Positions 11,201-22,786 of a stretch of DNA of 64,000 nucleotides are shown here, piece after piece. The notes beneath the pieces were generated by a model. The model was not told where the DNA came from. It saw only the letters and a program-made list of their open reading frames with translations, and did no database searches. Position 1 is the stretch's first letter, and each line of letters opens with the position of its first letter. Source of the DNA: Halocaridina rubra (Eukaryota; Arthropoda; Malacostraca; Decapoda; Atyidae); contig JAXCGZ010007569.1 of the NCBI GenBank assembly GCA_037179515.1, positions 107,001 through 171,000 on the forward strand, written 5' to 3'. The translations under genes were made by a program, and so were the position numbers.

Positions 11201-14200
11201 CACTACAGTTTGGCTTATGTTAAATCAAGGTACAGGTTAAGAGGAGTTACAATTATGATATAATTTACAGTAAAGTTCCAATTTTCAAATACGATGAAGG
11301 CTTGTTTCACTAATCATTTTACTACAGGGCTAAAAGAAAGACTGATTACTAATTAGATACATTCCAAATACAGTTTTAAGTATATTACTGTGGAGGCTAG
11401 TATTAGCTTCTTCAAGGTCACTATGAATACTCAAATACTTTGTAATTTCTGTAAGTGGCCGAATGGCTCCTAGAGATTTATACCAAGTGAAGAATTTATG
11501 ATGATGATACAAAATCTATTAACAATAAGGTGTCCCAACCTGGCAGTTGCCCGATAAAAGTAGATTTGATGAGTAAAGTACATGATTAACCATATTTCCT
11601 GTATTAAAAGCATCAAGTGAGTGAAATCAGGTCCACATGATAACATAGGTAATAAATTCTATTTCACAGGTACCTTGTCCCAACAAGGTAAACCAGAGAA
11701 ACCTGAGGGCTAATCTACTGTACTGCACATGGCACGAATTAGTGCAAATGTTTAAGGATAGAAGAAGAAGAAAGAAAGTTTTATTACTATCATATACTTT
11801 TTTCTCTTTGGTTGTGGTCACCCAACTGACCCAGGAAGAAGGCAATATGCATGCGAGAAAACAATGTGTATACATCCACTTAAGCACAAAGGGCCAGATC
11901 TTTTTAACACCTATGCAGCTTCATACAGGAAGACAAAAATAAGTACATATATATTAATGTAAAAGGCAAGACGTGATACTGAACACATTCGAATAGGCAT
12001 ACCATAATACAGGATTCCATAACTCAACATGCATTTTCATTCACAATGATGCATCCCAAACAAAAAGCTACCCATTATATACCCATGTATTTATGGATAT
12101 ATTATTGTACTGTACTGCATTATTGCATTATTAATACTGTATTAACATGCATTAATGCTATACCCTTTATGATGTATGTAGTAGTTAATTGTCTTTAGCC
12201 TCAGTACTGAACAGTACTGCATATGTATGTACTGTATAATAGTTTTTACCTAAGCAGGGCTTACCAACAATGCTACTTATGAATAGACTTCTCAGTCGGG
12301 AAGTGTCTGTATATAGCTATCATTATATATACAGAGGTGACCCCAACCCACAAACGCCTGTACCTACGAACAAACCAACCCGCGAAAAAAAAATTGAACA
12401 AAATTTCACCCCAACCCACGAACAAAAATGTTAGCCAAGCTACCACATGTCCCATTCGACCGCTCTCGGCCACCACGTGGGTTCCAATCATCCGCTCTCA
12501 GTTCTGCATTGGTGCCCGTGCTGCGTGGTTCGTTCATGATTCTATCAAAGTTCTTGCTTATTTTCCATTGTTTTTTCTTTTAATATAGCCCTTTTTATGG
12601 CTCCAAAGAAACTTAAAAGTGTTAGCGAAATTGGTGTCAAACACCTCAGATGCATAACAGTGGAAACGAAAAAAGATATACCATAATTGCGGAACATGAA
12701 AATGGTGTGAGTGTCCATTCTCGCCACGAAATATAACTTGCCGAAATCCACCATCTGTACTATTTTAAAGAATAAAGAGATCTTAAAGGCGGCTGACGTG
12801 GCTAAGGGAGTCAATATTTTAACGAAAAAAAGGTCACAAGTAATAGAAGAGGTACAAAAATTATTTTTGTAGTGGATAAATGAAAAACGGTTGGTGATAG
12901 CATTAGCAAGGCCATAATATGCACTAAGGCTATGCAATTCCACCAAGATTTAGTAACAAACTCTCCGAGTTCTAGTGGCGCTAAAGTTGAGGAATTTAAA
13001 GCCAGTAGAAGCTGGTTTGAACACTCATCGCCGAACTGGGATTCATAGTGTCATTAGACACGGAGAGGCGGCTAGTTCCGACCAAAATGCAGTGGATTCT
13101 TACATGAAGGAATTTGTTAAATCTGTCAAGAATGAAGGTTACATCCTGCAACAAGTGCTTGATTGTGATGAAACAGGACTCTTTTGTAAGAAAATGCCCA
13201 AAAGAACCTATATAACCCAAGAGGAGAAATCACTGCCTGGCCACAAACCAATGAAAGACAGGCTTACCCTTTTATTGTGCACTAATGCTAGAGGGGACTG
13301 TAAGATCAAGCCTCTTTTAGTTTACCACTCTGAAAATCCGCGTGTTTTTAAATGCAATAACGTATTGAAAGCTAGCCTCCCAGTAATGTGGAGGTCAAAT
13401 TCAAAGGCTTGGGTCACGCGGATTTTATTCCTAGAGTGGTTGATTGAAGTGTTTGCGCCAGCAGTGAAGGAATGTCTTCTGTCTTGTGTCTCCTCATAAT
13501 GGATAATGCTCCTGCCCATCCTCCAGGTGTGGAAGATGATCTCGCTATACATTACAACTTTATTAAAGTAAAATTTCTGCCTTCCAACACCACTCCTATC
13601 CTCCAGCCCATGGACCAGCAGGTAATTTCTAATTTTAAAAAGTTGTATACGAAGGGTCTTCTTCCCAAGTGTTTCCAGGTCACCAATGACACGGATTTGA
13701 CCTTCGTGATTTCTGGAAAGACCAATTTAATATCCTCCACTGCACTGGCCCCATTGAAAAAGCATGGAAGGAGGTCTCATATCGTAGATTGAACTCCACC
13801 TGGAGGAAACGTTGGCCAGATTGTGTGACTGATAGAGACTTTGAGGGCTTCAAGCAGGAGATAGCTATCAAAATTGTGAATGAAATTGTGGCCACGGGCA
13901 AAACTTTGGGCTTGGAGGTCAATGAGGAGGATGTGGAGGAGCTAGTGGAGGACCACAATGAAGAACTTACTACGGATGAATTAATTGAGTTGCAACATGA
14001 ACAGGTGAAGATTCTCCAAGAGAAGCAGTCACCGGAGGAATGGGATGAGAGGGTAAAGGTGTCCAGTGAAGAATTTAAAAAAATTTTTGGTAAGTGGAAT
14101 GATGTGCAGTTTTTTATTGAAAATCATCACCCAGATAAAACTGTGGGCAACAGAGTAGTGAATATGTTAAATGACAATGCGATGAATATTTTTAGAAAAG

Positions 14201-15261
14201 TTTACCAAAGAAGCAAGACAAATCTCTGTATAGTTCCTTGTCCCAGTAGGCAAGGAAGCAGCTTCCAAAAGAGAAACGAGAGAAAACACCAGAAATACAG
14301 CCTGTATCAGAAGAGTTCCCTAACGTTTTTATGGAAGGGGACTCTCCTTCCAAAAAATAAATCCCCCTCCCCCTCCTCCTCCACCACCATCCATGTATGC
14401 CAGCAACAATCATCCACAAAGGTAAATACATTACTGTATTTCTATTATTAATTTTATTTTCCTTAAATATGTATGCTATTTCCCTTTTACAGAGTATATT
14501 GCTTATAACCTGTATTATATTTATTGTTTTTCATGACTTAAAAAATTTTAAAATGAATATTTGTGGTGACCTGGAACGGATTAATTGGATTTACATGCTT
14601 TTCAATGGGATAATCAAATCCAACCCAAGTACACTTTTTTGAACTGATTATGTTCGTGGGTTGGGGTCACCACTGTATACAAAAAACTCAAAACTCAATA
14701 ATCCAAGTTAGGTATGCAAGCACAAATCTTACCGTAAAAAGTAAAGAAGAAAAACATTGTTAAAATGGTATCTTATAATACAAGACAAACATATTAGCAT
14801 GCATTTTTCTTCCATGAACCAATATCCAGGGGAAACAACCACAGGGCATGCATATACATTAATAAATTACTACATAAATAAATATTCAATTATGCCAAAG
14901 GCAGAATAAGTTCAAATCAATTACAGTTTTCTTGTCAATATATTTTAAAGGCACTCCAACAATGTAACATATACAATGTGATACATAAGACATGACCTAA
15001 GACACAGCATATAGTCACACTGTCATACAACTCAAAGGATAGATTTTTCTTAACACTTGCCTCACTCTTTGTAAGTGAAAACGTATGGCCCAGATGAAGG
15101 CGACCATTCATGTAGGGGAAAGGAAAACAAGCAAAGAATTTTCCATCTCCACTGGTTTCTCCTGTACCTGGAGCATCTTCTTCGTATATTTTCTCATCTT
15201 CCCACAGTTTCTGGAGTGATGATTCAATGCTTAAAAGTTCCTCTAGCTTCTTACGAGACAT
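5440..15261 (-). CDS. LARS1: Cytosolic leucyl-tRNA synthetase (five coding exons)
   Basis: Class I synthetase that charges tRNA-Leu with leucine in the cytosol, within the multisynthetase complex in animals. Exons, in order: 15061-15261, 10703-10770, 9807-9952, 9262-9536 and 5440-8257. Together they encode about 1168 residues against roughly 1176 in human. Visible landmarks are the HIGH-type motif [10 protein letters not shown] (residues about 50-60), CP1 editing-domain blocks [17 protein letters not shown] and [15 protein letters not shown], and the KMSKS loop in [11 protein letters not shown] (about 707-711), followed by the anticodon-binding and eukaryote-specific C-terminal region. The ATG directly follows an acceptor (CTTACAG), so transcription starts further upstream. 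Two oddities: introns 1 and 2 have GC donors, and exon 2 has one extra base that breaks the frame as sequenced. The neighbouring sequence is otherwise undamaged, so this is probably the working gene with an assembly error or polymorphism. Confidence 0.95.
8258..9261 (-). other. LARS1 intron 4
   Basis: GTGAGG donor and CCACAG acceptor. AT-rich, with no repeat or exon recognised inside. Confidence 0.8.
9262..9536 (-). CDS. LARS1: LARS1 coding exon 4
   Basis: Acceptor CTTCAG precedes [20 protein letters not shown]. The exon runs through [19 protein letters not shown] and ends at FGKR in phase 2 before GTGAGG. The WRRSFITTD block is highly conserved in eukaryotic LeuRS. Confidence 0.92.
9807..9952 (-). 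CDS. LARS1: LARS1 coding exon 3
   Basis: Acceptor TTTTTACAG, then [15 protein letters not shown] to KDKSKGKK, ending in phase 0 before a GTGCGG donor. This is the first part of the synthetase linker after the LFPFGLHCT segment of exon 2. The acidic [13 protein letters not shown] stretch matches the variable linker of animal LeuRS. Confidence 0.9.
9953..10702 (-). other. LARS1 intron 2 (GC-AG)
   Basis: The donor is GCAAGT and the acceptor TTTTTACAG. AT-rich, with no gene inside. Confidence 0.75.
10703..10770 (-). CDS. LARS1: LARS1 coding exon 2, carrying a one-base frameshift
   Basis: Acceptor TTTCTTGCAG precedes [13 protein letters not shown], which continues exon 1 in frame. The conserved continuation [10 protein letters not shown] is present but one frame away, so the exon has 68 bases where 67 are needed. 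The extra base lies around 10729-10734. The donor is CAG followed by GCAAGT, again a GC site. The exon is too short to stand out as an open frame and was located by homology to the family. Confidence 0.85.
12332..14675 (+). mobile_element. Tigger/pogo-type DNA transposon with TIRs and TA duplication
   Basis: The left end starts CAGAGGTGACCCCAACCCAC and the right end is the near-exact reverse complement of CAGTGGTGACCCCAACCCAC. Both are flanked by TA (12330-12331 and 14676-14677), the target duplication of Tc1/mariner-superfamily elements. Length is 2344 bp. It encodes a decayed transposase in the orientation opposite to LARS1. Sitting inside intron 1, it would be spliced out of the LARS1 transcript. 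Confidence 0.9.
12598..14390 (+). pseudogene. Tigger-like transposase remnant
   Basis: The reading starts at 12598 with [13 protein letters not shown]. It then shows a CENP-B-type helix-turn-helix trace ([13 protein letters not shown]) broken by stops, and becomes open at 12975-13499 with LDCDETGLF (first catalytic Asp region of the DDE domain), [15 protein letters not shown] and VWITRI-like blocks. A frameshift leads to 13472-13792 with [11 protein letters not shown] (second Asp) and [18 protein letters not shown] further shift leads to 13789-14451 with the acidic C-terminal region. At least three frame breaks make it inactive. The family is the TIGD/jerky-type DDE transposases. Confidence 0.85.
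15061..15261 (-). CDS. LARS1: LARS1 coding exon 1
   Basis: It encodes 67 residues from [10 protein letters not shown] to LTKSE, including the catalytic HLGH motif, and ends in phase 0. The donor is GAG followed by GCAAGT, a GC-type splice site. The start ATG is flush with an upstream acceptor, so any preceding exon would be untranslated or supply a few more residues. The open frame read past the donor is intron. Confidence 0.9.

Positions 15262-16705
<1,444 letters not shown>

Positions 16706-16790
<85 letters not shown>
16706..16790. repeat. (TA)n microsatellite, about 85 bp
   Basis: AT dinucleotide run with one interruption near its end. It is the right flank of the GC-rich unit. Confidence 0.97.
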
Positions 16791-17945
16791 CGAACATTCA
16801 TAGATACAAACAAAATTACTTCCAAAATTGCCAAATCATAGTTCTAACATATTTTTCCCAAAGATACACAAATTTTCACCAAGGCTAAAAACTATTCCCT
16901 TTTATGAGTTTTGGCATCATTGAAACAACTTTGCTCTGTATTTGTCGGAAAATACTTAAAATGTGGGTCTGTGCCCACTGGGCACAGACCTACATTCTTT
17001 AATGAGCTGGTTTGTTGCTCACACAGCTGTTCTTTGTGTTCTTTTGTATGTATTTTGGGTTTTTACTCATATACCAGTAAAAGAATATTTATTAATATTG
17101 TTTGTTTTCATTCATATACGAGTAAAAGGATGTGTATAATCGTATGGTTTTTTTTATTTTAAGTTTTTATTCCTATTTCAATAATATAATTCCAACACAG
17201 TTGTTTGATTACGCCATTACTCTGATATATTCCAACTGCAGTTACAAAAAATAAAATTTCACTGAGGGTAACCCCCCCAAGATTCTAATCACCTTCACAA
17301 GGGTGCCACGAGTTTAAAATAGTTTGGAATCCCTGGAGTAGGACTAATTGAAAACTTCTCAAAATTATTTGAATGAAGCTGTAAATACTATTACAATTTT
17401 GAACTGCATAAAAACACTGTGTATCTCAGAAAATGTACTATTTTCTCTCTGAGGGGATTGAAAGATGATAAATACAAATATTACTGACAGCAATAAAGTC
17501 CAAAAACCACTATAAAAATTATCAAAATTACCAACCAGTTACAAATATTCCTAATTCCACATTAAAGTGCAATAATACAAAAAATTCCTATTCTTGCTTT
17601 ACAAATGTTTACTTTCAATCTCAAATAAGTGAAAAGGAAATATTTGAGGGGGGGGGGGGAATCGTGTTAATTATACGTAAATTATTATTGTGCCATTTAG
17701 GCGGGTGCTAGAATTCGACAGACTCCACACTATCACATGACTATATATATTTTTTTCGCTACTGATAGGAATGACTGACCAGGAGACGAGGAATTACGAA
17801 CATGCAATTCATTCCCGTGAGCATAATTGAGCAAATACAAATAGGTAAATACTATCTTCGAGCCACATTTGCTTCCAGTTTCCAGATTTTAAGATGTATC
17901 TCAAAACTAATCTTATAAAAAATATTTTAAAATGTCGAAGATACA
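16791..17945. other. AT-rich non-coding DNA
   Basis: No supported gene. A G run lies at 17648-17659 and a short inverted repeat (GTGCCCACTGGGCAC) at 16973-16987. If the 5' exon near 18.0 kb is real, this is the first intron of LARS1. Confidence 0.35.
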
Positions 17946-17949
17946 ATAC

Positions 17950-18070
17950 CTTGGTGCTTGCTAATGATCTGGAGACGATAGAGGCGAAACAAGTTCCCTT
18001 AAATATGTAGAACTAAACCATATGATGAAATATTTCCAGACCGGCCGTCATGCGTCAGAACCGATGGCCG
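17950..18070 (-). promoter_or_regulatory. LARS1: Probable LARS1 5'UTR exon and promoter region
   Basis: On the minus strand, a locally GC-rich stretch (GACGCATGACGGCCGGTC near 18038-18055) is followed by a possible donor, CACCAAG then GTATTG, at 17950-17949. LARS1 needs an upstream exon because its ATG immediately follows an acceptor. This is the only nearby candidate I saw. The start site is not defined by the sequence. Confidence 0.3.
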
Positions 18071-18164
18071 AAGTCATTCTTCTTCTTCTTCTTCTTCTTG
18101 GAATTTATAAATACACCAGAGCTGTGTTGAGCAAATTTTTTTATGCTATTAAAAATTAAGTAAT

Positions 18165-18470
18165 TACCTGATTTTGCTTACGGGAAAGAGACCAAAACTC
18201 GCATCTTCCCGTCTCCTGATCGTTCCATTTTGTACTTAGTGATACTTATCATACCTGTCCTTAAAACTAGGGATTGAGATAGCATTAACTACCTCCTCGC
18301 TTAGCCAATTCCAGTTATCAACTACTCTTACACTGAAAAAGTATTTCCTTACATCCTGCAAAGAAGTTTTCTTACGAAGCTTCAAACTATGACCTCTAGT
18401 TCTAGAGCCTGCCATATCAAAATATCGATCCCTATCCACTCTATCATAAGCATGAAGGAATTTAATTGTG
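18165..18470 (-). mobile_element. CR1 LINE fragment (3' end)
   Basis: It encodes the CR1 ORF2 C-terminus (YDRVDRDRYFDMAGSRTRGH to FKDRYDKYH) and the conserved 3'UTR. It abuts the 3' end of the next CR1 copy, so two CR1 3' ends lie in direct succession. Confidence 0.85.
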
Positions 18471-19720
18471 CTTACGGGAAAGAGCCCAAAGCTCGCATCT
18501 TCCCTTCTCCTCATCGGTTCCATTTTCTACTTAGTGATACTTACCACACTTGTCCTTAAAACTATGGATTGAGTTAGCGTTAACTACCTCCTCGCTTAGC
18601 CAATTCCTATTATCAACTATCTTACAATGAAAAAGTACTTCCTTACATCCTGCAAAGAAGTATTCTTATGAAGTTTCAAAGTATGACCTCTAGTTCTAGT
18701 GCCAGCCATATCAAAATATCGATCCCTATCCACTTTGTCATAACCATGAAGGAATTTAAAGACCGTCACCATATCCCCCTCAATTCTCTAGCTTCGAGTG
18801 ATGGTAAGTCTAATTCCCTCAGCCTCTCATCCTAACTGAGATTGAGTATTTCTGGCACCAGTTCCGAGGCATGTGTTTGAACTTTTTCAAGCTTAGCTAC
18901 GTGCTTTTTCAAGTGCGGATTCCAAAATGGGGGTTCATATTTAAGTTTTGGCCTCACATTGGTTACATAAATATTTCTGAACATTTCCTTGTCCATGTGC
19001 CTCAAGGCTACACTTACATTTGCTAAGAAAACATATGCTGCCCTTACTATGCCATTTATATGCATTTCTGGAGACAAATCTGCCAGTATGTTTACTCCTA
19101 GAACTCTCTCATTCTCTGTTTCTTAAAGTTGTACTCCTGTCACCGAATAGTCAAGCTTGGGCCTTCTTGCACTTGTACCCATTCTCATTATCTTAAATTT
19201 GAAGTACTGAATTTCATTAGCCACTTTTCTGACCACTCATACAGCCTATTTAGATCTTCCTGAAGTTCTCTACCATTGTTCTCGTTACTTACTTTCTTCA
19301 CAAACTTTGCATCATCTGTAAACATATGCATGAATGAATTTACAGACTCTGGTAGGTCATTTACATATACAAGGAACAAAAGTGGCCCTAAAACTGAACC
19401 CTGTGGAACTCCACTACTAACTCTTCTCCATTCAGACACTGAGTGTCTTACTCTACCCCTCTGTTCCCTTCCTTCTAAGTAAGTTTTTATCCATTTCAAG
19501 ACATTTCCACCTATTTTAGCCATTGCTTGCAGCTTCTTAATAAGTCTCCCTTGCGGGACAGTGTAAAATGCTTTCTGGGAGTCTAGGAATATGCAATCTG
19601 CCCAGCCCTCTCTTTCCTGTTAGATACGGCTTACCTCATCATAAAATTCTAATAAGTTTGTTACAGTTGATCTACCTTCTCTAAAGCCATATTATCTCAC
19701 GTGAGTTTATTTAATAATGT
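18471..19720 (-). mobile_element. CR1 LINE fragment, RT to 3' end, decayed
   Basis: Minus-strand pieces include the RT block SSGVPQGSVLGPLLFLVY with a mutated FTDDAKFV in place of FADD (19188-19523) and the C-terminal domain (18832-19077). Several frameshifts and stops separate them. It is truncated at the 5' side near 19720. It is closely similar to the intact copy at 19870-23885. Confidence 0.88.
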
Positions 19721-19961
19721 ACAAATGATGTCAAGCGTTAGGCGTTTTTCAAGTAGTATCTTATAATAATGTATAACAATATGAAGATATGTGTAACATA
19801 ACAGAATTACATCAATATCGCTTGCAAAATAATAAGTTCTATTACTATTATTGTCTCCAGTTAGAACGTGTGATTACCTAATTGTGATTACCTAATTGTG
19901 TTTACGGGAAAGAGCCCAAAGCTCGTATCTTCCCGTCTCCTGATCGGTTCCATTTTTAGAC

Positions 19962-22784
19962 TTAGTGATACTTATCATACCTGTCCTTAAAACTATGGAT
20001 TGAGGTAGCATTAACTACCTCCTCGCTTAGCGAATTCCAATTATCAACTACTCTTACACTGAAAAAGTATTTCCTTACATCCTGCAAACAAGTTTTCTTC
20101 CGAAGCTTCAAACTATGACCTCTAGTTCTAGAGCCAGCCATATCGAAATATCGATCCCTATCCACTCTATCATAACCATGAAGGAATTTAAAGACTGTCA
20201 CCATATCCCCCCTTACTCTTCTAGCTTCGAGTGATGGCAAGTCTAATTCCCTCAGCCTCTCATCATAACCGAGATTGCGTATTTCTGGCACCAGTTTTGT
20301 GGCATGTCTTTGAACTTTTTCAAGCTTAGCTATGTGCTTTTTCAAGTGCGGATTCCAGAAGGGGGCTGCATATTCGAGTTTTGGCCTCACATAGGTTACA
20401 TAAATATTTCTGAACATTTCCTTGTCCATGTGCCTGAAGGCTACCCTTACATTTGATAAGAATGCATATGCTGCCCTTACTACGCCATTTATATGTATTT
20501 CTGGAGACAAATCTGCCAATATGTTTACTCCTAGATCTCTCTCATTTTCTGTCTCCTGAAGTTGTACTCCAGCCACCGAGTAGTCAAGCTTGGGCCTTCT
20601 TGCACTTGTACCCATTCTCATTACCTTACATTTTGAGGTATTGAATTTCATTAGCCACTTTTCTGACCACTCATGCAGATTATTTAGATCCTCCTGAAGT
20701 TCTCTACCATTGTTCTCGTTTTTTACTTTCTTCACAATCTTTGCATCATCTGCAAACATATTCATGAATGAATTTACAGACTCTGGTAGGTCATTTACAT
20801 ATACAAGGAACAAAAGTGGCCCTAAAACTGAACCCTGTGGAACTCCACTACTAACTCTTCTCCATTCAGACACTGAGTGTCTTACTCTAACCCTCTGTTC
20901 CCTTCCTTCTAAGTAAGTTTTTATCCATTCCAAGACATTTCCACCTATTCTAGCCATTGATTGCAGCTTCCTAATAAGTCTCCCATGTGGAACAGTGTCA
21001 AACGCTTTCTGGAAGTCTAGGAATATGCAATCTGCCCAGCCCTCTCTTTCCTGTAAGATTTGGCTTACCTCATCATAAAATTCTAATAAGTTTGTTACTG
21101 TTGATCTTCCTTCTCTGAAGCCATGTTGCCTCACTGACAAAAAGTTGAAGGATTCCAAGTGAAGAGAGATATGTTTCCTTAGTAGTTTCTCCATAACTTT
21201 GCAAACTATGCTGGTCAAGGAAACTGGTCTATAGTTCAGAGCCGTATCCCTCCTTCCCTTTTTGAAGATAGGTATCACATTTGCTTGTTTCCAGCATCTT
21301 GGAATCTCCCCCGACTCCAATGACTCCTTAAATATGATACTTAGTGCCACTGATATTGTGTTTGCGCATTTTTTAAGCACATGAGGGGATATGTCATCAG
21401 GACCTGTAGCTTTATGAACATCTAAATCCATCAGCGCTTTGCATACCTCTGTGGCTGTAAGGTTGATGTTCTCTAATACCGGCCCTTGAGCTTCTATCAC
21501 TGCAATCTGAGGGGGTGGGGTATTTTCTACTGTAAATACTGACTGAAACTCCTTGTTCAATTCTTTGCAGATCTCTTCGTCCGTCTCAGTGATGCTTCCA
21601 TCCGCTCTCTTTAGCCTTAAAACCTGTTCTTTTACCTTCAGTTTTCCTCTGATAAAGCTGTGGAAAAGCTTGGGATTTTCTTTCGCCTTCCTGGTGATGT
21701 CCCTCTCATAATCTTTCTCTGCCTCTCTCCTTTTACTTAGGTAGTCATTTCTTGCTCTTTTGTAGGTTTGCCAGGCATTTATGTTTTTTCTCCTCCTATA
21801 CCTTTTCCAGCATTTGTCTCTCCACTCCTTAGCTCTTTTACACCCATTATCGAACCATTTCTCTCTGGCATGAATTACACCTACTTTGGTGACAGGTATG
21901 CAGCAATCTACAATCTTCCCATATTTCTCACAAAAGATGTCATACATTTCTTGTACAGATTTGTTGTAAAATAAGGTTCTCCAGTCAATAACTGCAAAAA
22001 GCTCATTCATTTTGATGTAATCTCCTTTCTGATAGTTCCTCCTCATGTCCTCAGTGCCTCTACTCTCAGGAAGAATGTCTTCAATGATATACTCCATCAA
22101 CAACACACAGTGGTCACTCTTTTCAATTGGTGGTTCATACTCAATATTTTCAATATCCAACACATTATCTGTGAACACCAGATCAAGTAGTGATGGCTCA
22201 TCCCCACCCCTGGCTCTTGTTGGTTCCATTACATGTTGGTGTAGGAAATTCCCTTGTACGCAATCTAGGAATCTTGCCCCAAAGGAGTCCTCACCACTGT
22301 GTGGGTCAAGATTTATCCAATCTATCTCTTTATGATTAAAGTCTCCCATAATCAAAATCCTACATTTTTTCTCCCGCGCCATGTTAACAACTGAGTTTAT
22401 GACTTCAATCGTACCTATATGACTTTCCTCATAAATTTCAAGCCTATTTTGGTTCCTTGGTGGATTGTATACAACAGTTATTATAATGCTCTCTGACCCA
22501 GTATTTATGCGAGCAACAAGAAATTCCCTGAACTCACTTTCTATAGCCAAGTTTATCTCTTCAACTTGAATCCTCTCACTTATGAGCAGTGCTATCCCTC
22601 CACCAGTCCTCTCAGATCTTTCGACCCTTAGTATTCTGAAGCCCTTAGGAAAAACTGTGACACTGTTTATGTCCTCACTCAACTTAGTCTCTGTAATTGC
22701 TACTATATCTGCCTTACTGTTGTGAATCCTATCTTTTAATTCTACTGCCTTACCAGCTAATCCATCAGCATTTGTGTATAACAA
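19962..22784 (-). CDS. CR1 ORF2 protein: endonuclease and reverse transcriptase
   Basis: About 940 residues. The N-terminal APE-type endonuclease shows NADGL, ITETKL, MGDFNHKEIDW and SDHCVLL, the Asn, Glu, Asp/Asn and Ser-Asp-His motifs. The RT domain (about residues 440-700) shows NYRPVSLTS, GFREGRSTV, FLDFQKAFDTVPHG, SSGVPQGSVLGPLLFL and the catalytic MFADDAKIV. The C-terminal region ends FKDRYDKYH. The frame is uninterrupted. The first codon here is TTG, not ATG: the frame stays open upstream to 22880 inside ORF1 without an ATG, so initiation by frameshift, reinitiation or a non-AUG codon is implied. All main catalytic motifs look intact, so the copy may be recently active. Confidence 0.92.
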   Translation of the reverse strand: MLYTNADGLAGKAVELKDRIHNSKADIVAITETKLSEDINSVTVFPKGFRILRVERSERTGGGIALLISERIQVEEINLAIESEFREFLVARINTGSESIIITVVYNPPRNQNRLEIYEESHIGTIEVINSVVNMAREKKCRILIMGDFNHKEIDWINLDPHSGEDSFGARFLDCVQGNFLHQHVMEPTRARGGDEPSLLDLVFTDNVLDIENIEYEPPIEKSDHCVLLMEYIIEDILPESRGTEDMRRNYQKGDYIKMNELFAVIDWRTLFYNKSVQEMYDIFCEKYGKIVDCCIPVTKVGVIHAREKWFDNGCKRAKEWRDKCWKRYRRRKNINAWQTYKRARNDYLSKRREAEKDYERDITRKAKENPKLFHSFIRGKLKVKEQVLRLKRADGSITETDEEICKELNKEFQSVFTVENTPPPQIAVIEAQGPVLENINLTATEVCKALMDLDVHKATGPDDISPHVLKKCANTISVALSIIFKESLESGEIPRCWKQANVIPIFKKGRRDTALNYRPVSLTSIVCKVMEKLLRKHISLHLESFNFLSVRQHGFREGRSTVTNLLEFYDEVSQILQEREGWADCIFLDFQKAFDTVPHGRLIRKLQSMARIGGNVLEWIKTYLEGREQRVRVRHSVSEWRRVSSGVPQGSVLGPLLFLVYVNDLPESVNSFMNMFADDAKIVKKVKNENNGRELQEDLNNLHEWSEKWLMKFNTSKCKVMRMGTSARRPKLDYSVAGVQLQETENERDLGVNILADLSPEIHINGVVRAAYAFLSNVRVAFRHMDKEMFRNIYVTYVRPKLEYAAPFWNPHLKKHIAKLEKVQRHATKLVPEIRNLGYDERLRELDLPSLEARRVRGDMVTVFKFLHGYDRVDRDRYFDMAGSRTRGHSLKLRKKTCLQDVRKYFFSVRVVDNWNSLSEEVVNATSIHSFKDRYDKYH

Positions 22785-22786
22785 TC

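Larger units (their letters stand above)
10771..15060 (-). other. LARS1 intron 1 (GC-AG) holding a Tigger transposon
   Basis: The donor is GCAAGT at 15060 and the acceptor TTCTTGCAG at 10771. Apart from the antisense Tigger-like element at 12332-14675, the intron (10771-12331 and 14676-15060) is AT-rich with no supported feature. Confidence 0.75.
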
